Shown here: in pieces, positions 1-6,766 of the stretch
Position numbering within the stretch: the first letter of the stretch is position 1
Layout of the letters: every line of letters begins with the position of its first letter
NCBI GenBank assembly: GCA_963930325.1
Contig: CAWVME010000059.1
Span: 1 to 17,689 of the forward strand
Direction: 5' to 3'
DNA from: CALXJM01 sp963930325
Lineage (GTDB): Bacteria > Bacillota > Clostridia > TANB77 > CAG-508
Length of the DNA: 17,689 nucleotides
Position numbers and translations under genes: made by a program
The notes under the pieces: model-generated
Told to the model about the DNA's origin: nothing
The model's input: the letters and a program-made list of their open reading frames with translations, nothing else
Databases searched by the model: none

Positions 1-61
1 GTATCTTGGTATATCTATTAATAACATCGTTTTCTTCAATTATCTTTTCAATTTCTTCCAT
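1..61 (-). CDS. N-terminal fragment of an unidentified protein (runs off the window)
   Basis: Only the first 20 codons are inside the window. Read on the minus strand from an ATG at 61-59 they give MEEIEKIIEENDVINRYTKI, with a purine-rich AGAAAGGG about 12 bases upstream as a possible ribosome binding site. The stretch is charged and looks helical. It lies just downstream of the rpmA terminator, so it is probably a separate transcription unit or is served by read-through. It does not match the start of Obg, the usual gene after rpmA. A YlbF/YmcA-like helical protein is conceivable but 20 residues are not enough to say. Confidence 0.4.
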   Translation of the reverse strand, partial: MEEIEKIIEENDVINRYTKI

Positions 62-90
62 ATTTATATTTTCCCTTTCTAGTAAATAGC

Positions 91-117
91 AAAACCATCC
101 CTCTCAAGGATGGTTTT
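91..117 (-). terminator. Rho-independent terminator of rplU-rpmA
   Basis: A perfect 10-bp stem (AAAACCATCC at 91-100 pairing with 108-117) with a 7-base loop lies 4 bases beyond the rpmA stop codon. On the minus strand the stem ends in a run of T followed by a T/A-rich tail. The hairpin is symmetric and could also stop transcription coming from the left. Confidence 0.85.
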
Positions 118-121
118 GTTC

Positions 122-385
122 TTATTTACTTTCTACTGAATAAACACTTACTTGCTTTTTGTCTCTTCCTTTTCTTTCAAATTTTACTGTTCCACTTTCT
201 AAAGCAAATAGTGTATCATCACTGCCAATTCCAACATTTGTTCCTGGATGAATTTTTGTTCCTCTTTGTCTTACTAATATATTTCCAGCTAATACATATT
301 GCCCGTCTGCTCTTTTTGTGCCTAAGCGCTTTGACTCACTGTCTCTTCCATTCTTTGTACTTCCGCCACCTTTTTTATGAGCCAT
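122..385 (-). CDS. rpmA: 50S ribosomal protein L27
   Basis: L27 sits at the base of the central protuberance of the large subunit, and its flexible N-terminus reaches the peptidyl-transferase centre. The 87-residue product begins MAHKKGGGSTKNGRDS and continues with the family signature around GNILVRQRGTKIHPG. The ATG at 385 is chosen because a GGGAG Shine-Dalgarno lies 8 bases upstream; a GTG three codons earlier would add only MNE and overlaps the spacer. The gene follows rplU with a 35-bp gap and precedes a terminator. Unusual for Bacillota: the N-terminal extension ending in a Prp cleavage motif (LQFFA/S type) is absent, and so is the prp gene normally found between rplU and rpmA. The mature N-terminus is therefore encoded directly. 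Confidence 0.97.
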   Translation of the reverse strand: MAHKKGGGSTKNGRDSESKRLGTKRADGQYVLAGNILVRQRGTKIHPGTNVGIGSDDTLFALESGTVKFERKGRDKKQVSVYSVESK

Positions 386-420
386 TTCATTCACTCCCTT
401 CTAAAGTTATTTTTTCAAAA

Positions 421-759
421 TTACTCTGCTTTTTCTTTTTTAGCACTAGCAACTTTTATATCTGTAATTTCTACTTTTGAATAAGGTTGTCTATGTCCTT
501 GTTTTCTTCTATAGTTCTTTTTTGGTTTCATTTTGAAAACAATGATTTTCTTTCCTTTTCCATGAGAAACTACTTTTCCTTCTACTTTTACACCTTTTAC
601 ATAAGGGTTTCCAATTTGTATTTTTTCATCTTCAGACATAAGTACCACTTTGTCAAAAGTTACTTTTTTGCCTTCTTCTACATCTAGTTTTTCAAAAAAT
701 ACAATGTCTCCTTTGCTTACTTTGTACTGTTTTCCACAGCTTTCAATTATTGCGTACAT
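421..759 (-). CDS. rplU: 50S ribosomal protein L21
   Basis: L21 is a 23S rRNA-binding protein of the large subunit. The 112-residue product starts MYAIIESCGKQYKVSKGD, the standard L21 opening, and contains the C-terminal KKNYRRKQGHRQPY block that contacts rRNA. A short lysine/glutamate-rich tail (ASAKKEKAE) makes it slightly longer than the usual ~103 residues. The ATG at 759 is preferred because L21 proteins begin MYAI; an in-frame TTG lies immediately before it. AAAGGAGG lies 10 bases upstream. It is the first gene of an rplU-rpmA operon driven by the promoter at 863-891. Confidence 0.97.
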   Translation of the reverse strand: MYAIIESCGKQYKVSKGDIVFFEKLDVEEGKKVTFDKVVLMSEDEKIQIGNPYVKGVKVEGKVVSHGKGKKIIVFKMKPKKNYRRKQGHRQPYSKVEITDIKVASAKKEKAE

Positions 760-857
760 CAAATGTACACCTCCTTTTATGTATACTCGCTAACCGTAAA
801 TTTAGGTAGTTATTTGTTTCATTAACTTTTTTGTACCTTTATTAAGCGGTTTACAGT
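760..857 (-). promoter_or_regulatory. Structured 5' leader of rplU (L21-leader-like)
   Basis: About 98 bases separate the predicted start (near 857) from the rplU start codon. On the minus strand they can form nested helices: AACCG/CGGUU (847-851 with 792-796), GGUA/UACC (834-837 with 805-808) and GUUA/UAAC (823-826 with 809-812). A further short UACA/UGUA hairpin (780-783 with 766-769) would place the AAAGGAGG Shine-Dalgarno in its loop. Ribosomal-protein autoregulatory leaders upstream of rplU are known in Bacillota, so feedback by L21 is a reasonable inference; membership of the described L21 leader family was not tested. Confidence 0.5.
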
Positions 858-862
858 GAATT

Positions 863-891
863 ATTTTAACATATATTTTCGTGTTTGTCAA
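863..891 (-). promoter_or_regulatory. SigA-type promoter of rplU-rpmA
   Basis: On the minus strand TTGACA (886-891) and TAAAAT (863-868) are separated by 17 bases: a consensus -35, an ideal spacer and a -10 one base off consensus. This suits a highly expressed ribosomal operon. The -35 overlaps the -35 of the divergent promoter at 885-913. Confidence 0.85.
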
Positions 892-913
892 ATATTATTT
901 TTTATGTTATAAT
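885..913 (+). promoter_or_regulatory. SigA-type promoter of the cation efflux gene, overlapping the rplU promoter
   Basis: On the plus strand TTGTCA (885-890) lies 17 bases before TATAAT (908-913), which is preceded by a TG at 905-906 (extended -10). The predicted start is near 920, leaving a ~70-base leader before the ATG at 991. Five of the six -35 positions are shared with the opposing rplU promoter. Confidence 0.75.
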
Positions 914-990
914 TTGGATTAAATTTAAACTTTAATGGGATGAATGGGATGGCATTTTAAACATATTATTTTTTAAGGGATTGATTTTTT

Positions 991-1848
991 ATGGATAAAT
1001 ATACAGCTACAAAAACAGCTGGAATTTTAGGCATTTTAGGAAATATTGTTTTACTTTTTATAAAAGGAATTGCAGGGTTTACATTTAATAGTCAGGCTAT
1101 GATTGCAGATGCCGCTAATAGTGCTGGAGATATTTTTGCTTCTCTTATGACTTTTATTGGAAATAAGATAGCTAGTGAACCTGGTGATTCTACTCACAAT
1201 TTTGGACATGGGAAAGCGGAATATATTTTTTCACTATTTATTAGTATTTCTATGATTATAATCGCATTAAAATTATTTTATGATTCTTGCTATAGCTTAT
1301 TTTATGGTAGTACTTTAAATTTCTCATGGACTCTAGTTATAGTTTGTATCATTACCATTGTTTTAAAGTTTGGCTTATTCTTATTTACTCACCATTTATA
1401 CACTAAGTATAATAATATTTTATTAAAAGCAAATTCTGAAGATCACCGTAATGATTGTATTGTAACTACTTTTACTTTATTTTCTATTCTTTTGAGTTTA
1501 TTTGGTATTCATTGGTTTGATGGGGTTGTTGGATTAGGAATATCTATTTGGATTTGCTTTACCGGAGTTAAAATTTTTATAGAGAGTTATAATGTTTTAA
1601 TGGATATTGCTTTAGATGCTGCTACTTCTGATTTAATTTTAGATTTAGCTCATAGCTACAAAGACATCAAAAGTGTTGGAGATATGTACTCCACCCCTGT
1701 TGGTTATCAATATATTGTAGTTCTTACAATTTTTGTAGATGGAAACATGTCCACTTTTGCTAGTCACAATTTAGCAGATAGCCTAGAAAGAGATATTTCT
1801 AAATTAGAACGAATTTATAATGTTATTATTCATGTAAATCCAATTTAA
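991..1848 (+). CDS. Cation diffusion facilitator (CDF) transporter, probably manganese-type
   Basis: A 285-residue inner-membrane divalent-metal/proton antiporter. The transmembrane part spans roughly residues 10-205 and the cytoplasmic ferredoxin-like regulatory domain about 206-285, ending in the family-typical VIIHVNP. The loop signature HNFGHGKAE (69-77) is diagnostic. The TM2 metal-site motif reads N43-xxx-D47 and the TM5 motif D151-xxx-D155. Zinc-type members such as YiiP use D-xxx-D with H-xxx-D, while N/D-D-D-D sets are associated with Mn-exporting members (MntE-like), so Mn2+ efflux is inferred. AAGGGA 10 bases upstream serves as ribosome binding site. It is a single-gene unit between its own promoter and the terminator at 1909-1937. 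Length is normal for a short CDF protein. Confidence 0.93.
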   Translation: MDKYTATKTAGILGILGNIVLLFIKGIAGFTFNSQAMIADAANSAGDIFASLMTFIGNKIASEPGDSTHNFGHGKAEYIFSLFISISMIIIALKLFYDSCYSLFYGSTLNFSWTLVIVCIITIVLKFGLFLFTHHLYTKYNNILLKANSEDHRNDCIVTTFTLFSILLSLFGIHWFDGVVGLGISIWICFTGVKIFIESYNVLMDIALDAATSDLILDLAHSYKDIKSVGDMYSTPVGYQYIVVLTIFVDGNMSTFASHNLADSLERDISKLERIYNVIIHVNPI

Positions 1849-1908
1849 AATAAAATCATATACCTAAACAATGTTTTAATAGTGAAATTTTACATTTTTC
1901 TGTGTGTC

Positions 1909-1937
1909 AAAAAGGAGAGCAATGCGCTCTCCTTTTT
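1909..1937. terminator. Bidirectional terminator between the CDF gene and the putative ncRNA
   Basis: A perfect 12-bp stem (AAAAAGGAGAGC at 1909-1920 with 1926-1937) encloses a 5-base loop. The A-run/T-run arms make it functional in both directions: for the CDF gene on the plus strand (stop at 1848) and for the minus-strand RNA coming from 2142. Confidence 0.9.
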
Positions 1938-2142
1938 GGGGCTGTTTATTCAAAATCGCTTCTTCTTTCTTCTTCATCTGGCTCAAAACCAATCACATAC
2001 AATAATACATATCCATATGCTTTCAGTCTTGAGTGCCCCTTGTTTCGGCAATCCCAATAAAGTAATTTCCAGTTTCGCGGGCGTAACCAATAAAGTCGCT
2101 GCTTTTCCTCTCTCATGTTCTCAGACCCCCATATGTTGTGAT
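1909..2142 (-). ncRNA. Putative structured non-coding RNA downstream of clpC (about 230 nt)
   Basis: The interval between clpC and the terminator has much higher GC than its surroundings (about 42% over 1938-2130 by hand count) and its own promoter (2149-2177) and terminator (1909-1937). On the minus strand the 5' end GGGG-U-CUG (2129-2122) pairs with CAG-CCCC (1944-1938), closing the whole molecule with one bulged U; this helix abuts the terminator. A 9-bp helix with G-U pairs joins CUCAAGACU (2033-2025) to GGUUUUGAG (1990-1982), and a CAUAU/AUGUG helix (2019-2015 with 1998-1994) continues inside it. A module ACUUUAUUGG-N5-GCC followed by GAAAC occurs twice in the 5' half. All three minus-strand frames have open stretches, including a 56-codon ORF (2116-1946), and none looks like a real protein. 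Size and taxon recall the clostridial raiA-motif RNA, but that usually sits beside raiA/comFC, and the identity is untested. Confidence 0.62.
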
Positions 2143-2148
2143 TTATTT

Positions 2149-2177
2149 ATTATACTACTTATTTTCAGCTTCTGCAA
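2149..2177 (-). promoter_or_regulatory. Promoter of the putative ncRNA, inside the 3' end of clpC
   Basis: On the minus strand TTGCAG (2172-2177) and a perfect TATAAT (2149-2154) are separated by exactly 17 bases. The -35 and spacer lie in the last clpC codons and the -10 starts one base past the clpC stop. The predicted start is near 2142, just ahead of the GC-rich structured element. The -35 matches only 3 of 6 consensus positions. Confidence 0.55.
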
Positions 2178-4620
2178 TCTTTTTTGTGATTTGTATTTTA
2201 TCATCTTTAGCTTCTACTAGAATATTAGAACCTGAACTCATTTTTCCATCTAAGATTTCTTCTGCTATTTTATCTTCTATTAAGTTTTGAATTGCTCTTC
2301 TTAGCGGCCTTGCACCATAAGTAGTATCTGTTCCTTTTTTGGCAATTAGTTCTTTTGCACTTTCTGCTACTTTCATGTGAATGTTTTGTGTTTCTAATCT
2401 TTTTTCAACTTCTTTTAACATAAGATTTATTATTTGTTTAATTTCTTTTTCTGTTAGTTTATGGAATACTATAATCTCGTCAATACGATTAATGAACTCT
2501 GGTCTAAATTGTTTTTTTAGCTCTCCCATAACTTCTTTTTTTACCGTTTCATATTCTTTTTCTTCTTTATTATCTTCTTCTACATTAAATCCTAATGTTT
2601 TCTTTTCCGCAATCATTCTGGCTCCCACATTAGAAGTCATAATGATAACAGTATTCTTAAAGTTTACAGTTCTTCCTGTAGCATCTGTTAGCCTACCATC
2701 TTCCAAGATTTGTAGTAACATATTCATAACATCTGGATGTGCTTTCTCAATTTCATCAAATAAAATTACAGAATATGGTTTTCTTCTTATCTTTTCTGTT
2801 AGTTGTCCTCCTTCATCAAATCCTACATATCCTGGTGGTGATCCAATTAATTTTGAAACTGAATGTGGTTCCATATATTCTGACATATCAACTCGAACAA
2901 TGGCATTTTCATTTCCAAATAAATTTTCTGCTAATGCTTTTGATAATTCTGTTTTACCAACACCAGTAGGTCCTAAAAATAAGAATGAGCCAATTGGTCT
3001 TTTAGGATCTTTTAAACCTACTCTTCCTCTTTTAATTGCCTTGCTAACTGCCATTACTGCCTCATCTTGTCCTACTACTCTTTCGTGTAAATTGTTTTCT
3101 AGATTTTTTAACTTTTCTGTTTCTGTTTGACTAATTTTTTTTGCTGGTATCCCTGTCCAACTTGCAATTACTTCTGCAATATCCTCTTCTGTAATATTAA
3201 CAATGTTTTTAGTGGTTTTATTTTTCCATTTTTCTTGTTCTTTTTCTAATTCTTCTTTTTTCTTATGTTCTTCATCTCTTAGTTTAGCTGCTTTTTCAAA
3301 GTCTTGCACACGAATAGCTTCTTCCTTTTCTTTCTGTATTTTTTCTATTTTTTCTTCTAATTCTTTTAGATTACTTGGTTGTGTATATGTTTTTAGTCTT
3401 ACTCTAGATGACGCTTCATCAATTAAGTCTATTGCTTTGTCTGGCAAAAATCTATCGTTGATATATCTAGTAGATAACTTTACAGCAGCATTAATGGCTT
3501 CATCTGTAATTTTCACATTGTGGTGTGCTTCATATTTATCACGAATTCCTTTCAAAATTAAAATCGTATTTTCTTCGCTTGGTTCATTAACAGTAACTGG
3601 TTGAAATCTTCTTTCTAAAGCTGCATCTTTTTCTATATATTTTCTATATTCATTTAAAGTAGTAGCACCAATTAGTTGAATTTCTCCTCTTGCTAATAAT
3701 GGTTTTAATATATTCGCCGCATCGATTGCACCTTCTGCTGCTCCTGCTCCAACAATAGTATGGATTTCATCAATAAATAAAATAACATCTCCCGCTTTTT
3801 TTACCTCATTTAGAGATTTCTTTATTCTTTCTTCAAAGTCTCCTCTGTATTTTGCACCTGCAACCATAGATGTAACATCCATAGTAACTACTCTTTTATT
3901 TTTTAATACTTCTGGAACATCTCCGGATACAATTTTCTCTGCTAATCCTTCTACAACTGCAGTTTTGCCAACTCCGGGTTCTCCAATTAAACATGGATTG
4001 TTTTTAGTTCTCCTAGATAAAATTTGGATGATTCTTTCAATTTCTTCTTTTCTTCCTATAACAGGATCTAATTTCCCCTCTTTTGCTCTTTTGGTTAAAT
4101 CGCTTCCAAATTGGTTTAATGTAGAAGTTGAATTAAAACTTCCACTTTCTTTTCCGTTTCGTTTTCCTTCTTGCTCTTCGGTTTCATATTCATTTAACAC
4201 TTTTACAATTTCATTATATAATTTCTGAGGGTTTACATTTAGATCCATCATAATTCGTACCGCTACACTATCTCCTTCTTTCATAATTCCTATAAGCAAA
4301 TGTTCTGTTCCTATATAATCAGACCCTAATTTTTTTGCTTCTACAAAAGCATTTTCTATAACTCTTTTAGTTCTTGGCGTAAACCCTATCGTTGCATTTA
4401 TATCTTCATCTTCTCTTCCAATTAGTTCTTCTATTTTTTCTATCACATTTTCTGGTGTTACATTTTGATTTTCTAATACTTTACTTGCAACTCCTGTTCC
4501 TTCTTTTACAATTCCATATAACAAATGTTCTGTTCCTACATAATTATGTCCTAATTCAATTGCAATGGTATTAGCTATTTCAATAGCATTTTGAGCACTT
4601 TTAGTAAATTTATATGTCAT
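2155..4620 (-). CDS. clpC: ATP-dependent Clp protease ATPase subunit ClpC
   Basis: An 821-residue HSP100 unfoldase that feeds substrates, including arginine-phosphorylated proteins, to ClpP. Two Clp-N repeats occupy about 1-70 and 80-145. The first AAA+ domain has Walker A GEPGVGKT (213-220), Walker B ILFIDEIH (280-287) and arginine-finger region ALERRF (334-339). The middle domain (~410-470) carries a UVR motif (VQDFEKAAKLRDEE), typical of ClpC and the site of adaptor binding. The second AAA+ domain has GPTGVGKT (550-557) and VILFDEIEKAH (618-628), and LGF (676-678) is the probable ClpP-docking loop. Length matches ClpC of bacilli. The ATG at 4620 has AGGAGGG 6 bases upstream and lies 18 bp after mcsB, as last gene of the CtsR-controlled operon. 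Confidence 0.98.
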   Translation of the reverse strand: MTYKFTKSAQNAIEIANTIAIELGHNYVGTEHLLYGIVKEGTGVASKVLENQNVTPENVIEKIEELIGREDEDINATIGFTPRTKRVIENAFVEAKKLGSDYIGTEHLLIGIMKEGDSVAVRIMMDLNVNPQKLYNEIVKVLNEYETEEQEGKRNGKESGSFNSTSTLNQFGSDLTKRAKEGKLDPVIGRKEEIERIIQILSRRTKNNPCLIGEPGVGKTAVVEGLAEKIVSGDVPEVLKNKRVVTMDVTSMVAGAKYRGDFEERIKKSLNEVKKAGDVILFIDEIHTIVGAGAAEGAIDAANILKPLLARGEIQLIGATTLNEYRKYIEKDAALERRFQPVTVNEPSEENTILILKGIRDKYEAHHNVKITDEAINAAVKLSTRYINDRFLPDKAIDLIDEASSRVRLKTYTQPSNLKELEEKIEKIQKEKEEAIRVQDFEKAAKLRDEEHKKKEELEKEQEKWKNKTTKNIVNITEEDIAEVIASWTGIPAKKISQTETEKLKNLENNLHERVVGQDEAVMAVSKAIKRGRVGLKDPKRPIGSFLFLGPTGVGKTELSKALAENLFGNENAIVRVDMSEYMEPHSVSKLIGSPPGYVGFDEGGQLTEKIRRKPYSVILFDEIEKAHPDVMNMLLQILEDGRLTDATGRTVNFKNTVIIMTSNVGARMIAEKKTLGFNVEEDNKEEKEYETVKKEVMGELKKQFRPEFINRIDEIIVFHKLTEKEIKQIINLMLKEVEKRLETQNIHMKVAESAKELIAKKGTDTTYGARPLRRAIQNLIEDKIAEEILDGKMSSGSNILVEAKDDKIQITKKIAEAENK

Positions 4621-4638
4621 ATTTTTCCCTCCTATTTT

Positions 4639-5655
4639 CTATGATTTGATAATTTGCTTAATTACGTCTGCTCTTTTGATGTCTCTTTCATAGTCTTTTA
4701 AATGATTACCTACATATTTTTGCAAATTAGCTGGTTTTGTATAAATAATTAGTTTGTTTACTTTTAAGTCATCTAACTCTTGAATTATACCCATATCTGT
4801 TCCTAGTTTAACATCTGACAATAGTTTTTTACATTCTTCTGATGTAATTCTTTTAGCATTTGTTAATATTCCATAAGATCTATATACTCTATCTTCTAGT
4901 TCTATGCTTTCTTGAGTTAAATATCTTCTTGCAGTTCTTTCTTGCTGAATCACTTTTTCTATCAATATTTTCATATTTTTTATAATCTCTTGTTCTGAAA
5001 TTCCTAAAGATTGTTTATTTGATATTTGATAAACATTTCCTTGTGTATTACTTCCTTCGCCATAAAGACCTCTTACATTCATATTAAATCCATTTACTGC
5101 CCCTAATACTTTACGAATGTTCCCAGTAATACTTAAAGCTGGTAAATGTACCATAACAGAAGCCCTCATTCCAGTTCCTACATTAGTTGGACAGGCTGTT
5201 AAAAAACCATATTTCTCACTATAAGCATAGTTTACTAGTTCTTCTATTTTTCTATCAATTTCTATAGCTAGATTAAGTGAATTTTCTAATTCTAAGCCTG
5301 CAGCTAATACTTGTATTCTTAAATGATCTTCTTCATTTAACATAATGCAAATGTTTTCTTCTTCGTTTAATAAGATAGCCGTCAAATCACTTTTGCTCAT
5401 GGCTAAATCTGCACTAATAATGTGCTTTTCTATTAAGCTTAATTTTGTAACATCATCCATGTTGCTAAGTCTCAAGAATTTTAATCCGTATCCAATGCTT
5501 GGAGTAACTTCTTCTATTTTGTTTAAAATAGCAATCAAATCTTTTCTTTGCGCCTTAACCATAAATGGATATTCCTGCAGATTTCTTGCTAGCCTTATTC
5601 TTGTACTCATAACAATGTCAGAACAATTTCCATTTTGTAAATACCAATTTCCCAT
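4639..5655 (-). CDS. mcsB: Protein arginine kinase McsB
   Basis: McsB phosphorylates arginine residues on damaged proteins and on CtsR, marking them for ClpC-ClpP. The 338-residue protein has the phosphagen-kinase fold: STRIRLARN near 17-25, the acidic NEEDH (107-111), the C-P-T-N-V-G-T-G-M-R block (C155-R164), and the second acidic site in GLYGEGSN (E200). The allosteric phospho-arginine-binding motif RDxxRA is intact at 324-329 (RDIKRA), so this is a regulated McsB. It follows mcsA. The nearest good Shine-Dalgarno (AAAGGAG, 5690-5696) is about 35 bases from the ATG; between them lie a small hairpin and a weak GAGAGAG. An in-frame stop upstream excludes an earlier start. Confidence 0.97.
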   Translation of the reverse strand: MGNWYLQNGNCSDIVMSTRIRLARNLQEYPFMVKAQRKDLIAILNKIEEVTPSIGYGLKFLRLSNMDDVTKLSLIEKHIISADLAMSKSDLTAILLNEEENICIMLNEEDHLRIQVLAAGLELENSLNLAIEIDRKIEELVNYAYSEKYGFLTACPTNVGTGMRASVMVHLPALSITGNIRKVLGAVNGFNMNVRGLYGEGSNTQGNVYQISNKQSLGISEQEIIKNMKILIEKVIQQERTARRYLTQESIELEDRVYRSYGILTNAKRITSEECKKLLSDVKLGTDMGIIQELDDLKVNKLIIYTKPANLQKYVGNHLKDYERDIKRADVIKQIIKS

Positions 5656-5696
5656 ATTATCTCTCTCTGTTAGTTTAAAGCTAACTTTTCTCCTTT

Positions 5697-6230
5697 CTAT
5701 TTTTCATCTTCTATTTTTTTTATTTCATCACGAACTCTAGCAGCTTCTTCATAATTTTCTTCTTTAATTAATTGTTTTATTTTTTCTTTCAGTTTTTCTA
5801 CGTCCTCTAGTTTAGTATTTTTATTTTGCTGGATTTCTTTTGCTTCTATTGCACTTTTACTTTTTCTTCCTAAATGTTTTGTGCTTCCCTGTAATCTTTT
5901 TATAAGTGGCTCTATTTTATCCGAAAAAGCTTCATAACAATTAGCACAGCCCATTTTTCCATTTTGTCTAAATTCTTCATATGTCATTTGGCATTGATTG
6001 CATTTTAATTGCTGTGTTCCTAGTAAATTTGCCGAAAAGTTTGTTTCCTCATAATCATTTAATATGTCGTCAAAAAAATTAGAAAGGTGAATTGGCATAT
6101 CAAAATTTAAAGTGTCAATTCCCATTTCTTTTGCACATTTATCACAAAGAAACATTTCTTTTTTTTCCCCATTAACAATTTGTGTGTATTTTACATTTGC
6201 TTCGTTATAATTACAATGTTCACATAACAT
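5697..6230 (-). CDS. mcsA: McsA, zinc-finger activator of McsB
   Basis: McsA binds and activates the McsB kinase and helps control CtsR. With the start at 6230 the product has 177 residues. Counting from the earlier in-frame GTG at 6239, four CxxC pairs are visible (C6/C9, C32/C35, C80/C83, C98/C101), which are the expected zinc-binding knuckles. A helical linker and a C-terminal UVR domain (about 140-178, ending NYEEAARVRDEIKKIEDEK) follow. The ATG at 6230 is chosen because AGGAG is spaced 8 bases from it, whereas the GTG overlaps that site. The gene begins 11 bp after ctsR. Confidence 0.96.
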   Translation of the reverse strand: MLCEHCNYNEANVKYTQIVNGEKKEMFLCDKCAKEMGIDTLNFDMPIHLSNFFDDILNDYEETNFSANLLGTQQLKCNQCQMTYEEFRQNGKMGCANCYEAFSDKIEPLIKRLQGSTKHLGRKSKSAIEAKEIQQNKNTKLEDVEKLKEKIKQLIKEENYEEAARVRDEIKKIEDEK

Positions 6231-6241
6231 GTTTATCACTC

Positions 6242-6694
6242 CTATTCTTCTATTATATTAAGCAATACATTCTTTAAAATGCTTGATCTTAAAACATCTC
6301 TTTTTTCTTTTTCTATCTTAAGTACATTATCACTAGTTACTGCTTTTAATAGTTTTGCCTCTTTTTCGGAAATAATTCCCAATTCTAAAAAGTTATGAAT
6401 GAAAATACTACTTTCATTACTTGTGATTTTCTCTCCTATATTGCTAATTATATGCATAAAATAATCACTTTTAGTCATAGGAATTCTTTTAATTTTTATA
6501 CTGCCCCCACCTCCACGTTTACTTTCTACATAGTATCCATGATTTGGTGTAAATCTTGTAGCAATAACATAATTAATTTGCGAAGGTACACAATGGAAAT
6601 ATTCTGCCAAATCGTTTCTCTGTATTTCAACCAGCTCATCGCCATCTTCAAATAAATCTTTAATAAATTCTTCTATAATATCTGATATTTTCAT
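6242..6694 (-). CDS. ctsR: Transcriptional repressor CtsR
   Basis: CtsR is the winged-helix heat-shock repressor of clp genes in Gram-positive bacteria. The 150-residue product has an N-terminal helix-turn-helix (about 1-55, including AEYFHCVPSQINYVIATRF) and the glycine-rich wing RGGGGSI (60-66). The wing arginine is the position at which McsB modifies CtsR in bacilli. A C-terminal dimerization/McsB-recognition domain occupies about 75-150. It is the first gene of the operon; GGAGGGG lies immediately upstream of the ATG. Its own promoter carries a perfect CtsR operator, so the operon is autoregulated and induced by heat or proteotoxic stress. Confidence 0.97.
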   Translation of the reverse strand: MKISDIIEEFIKDLFEDGDELVEIQRNDLAEYFHCVPSQINYVIATRFTPNHGYYVESKRGGGGSIKIKRIPMTKSDYFMHIISNIGEKITSNESSIFIHNFLELGIISEKEAKLLKAVTSDNVLKIEKEKRDVLRSSILKNVLLNIIEE

Positions 6695-6712
6695 TGTACC
6701 CCTCCTTTTGTC

Positions 6713-6729
6713 TTTGACTTTCTTTGACT
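6713..6729 (-). promoter_or_regulatory. CtsR operator (tandem heptads)
   Basis: On the minus strand AGTCAAA-GAA-AGTCAAA matches the CtsR consensus (tandem A/GGTCAAA heptads separated by three bases) exactly. It lies about +2 to +18 relative to the start predicted from the promoter at 6738-6766, where bound CtsR would block polymerase clearance, and 19-35 bases upstream of the ctsR ATG. Confidence 0.95.
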
Positions 6730-6737
6730 TTTGATAA

Positions 6738-6766
6738 ATTATATCTTACTATAAAAAAACATTCAA
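6738..6766 (-). promoter_or_regulatory. SigA-type promoter of ctsR-mcsA-mcsB-clpC
   Basis: On the minus strand TTGAAT (6761-6766) and TATAAT (6738-6743) are separated by 17 bases, with a predicted start near 6731. The -35 box lies inside the stem of the upstream terminator (6753-6789). Confidence 0.8.

Noticed and set aside
1946..2116. 56-codon ORF on the minus strand (starting MREEKQRLYW), as a possible small-protein gene
   Set aside because: Other frames of the same interval are open too; the only SD-like sequence (GGGGG) is the 5' arm of the RNA closing helix, and composition differs from real genes in this window. The RNA interpretation explains it better.
2381..3130. Long plus-strand ORFs opposite clpC (2381-3130, 3203-3604, 3965-4228)
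   Set aside because: Antisense shadows of the clpC reading frame; cysteine/serine/phenylalanine-rich junk without start signals.
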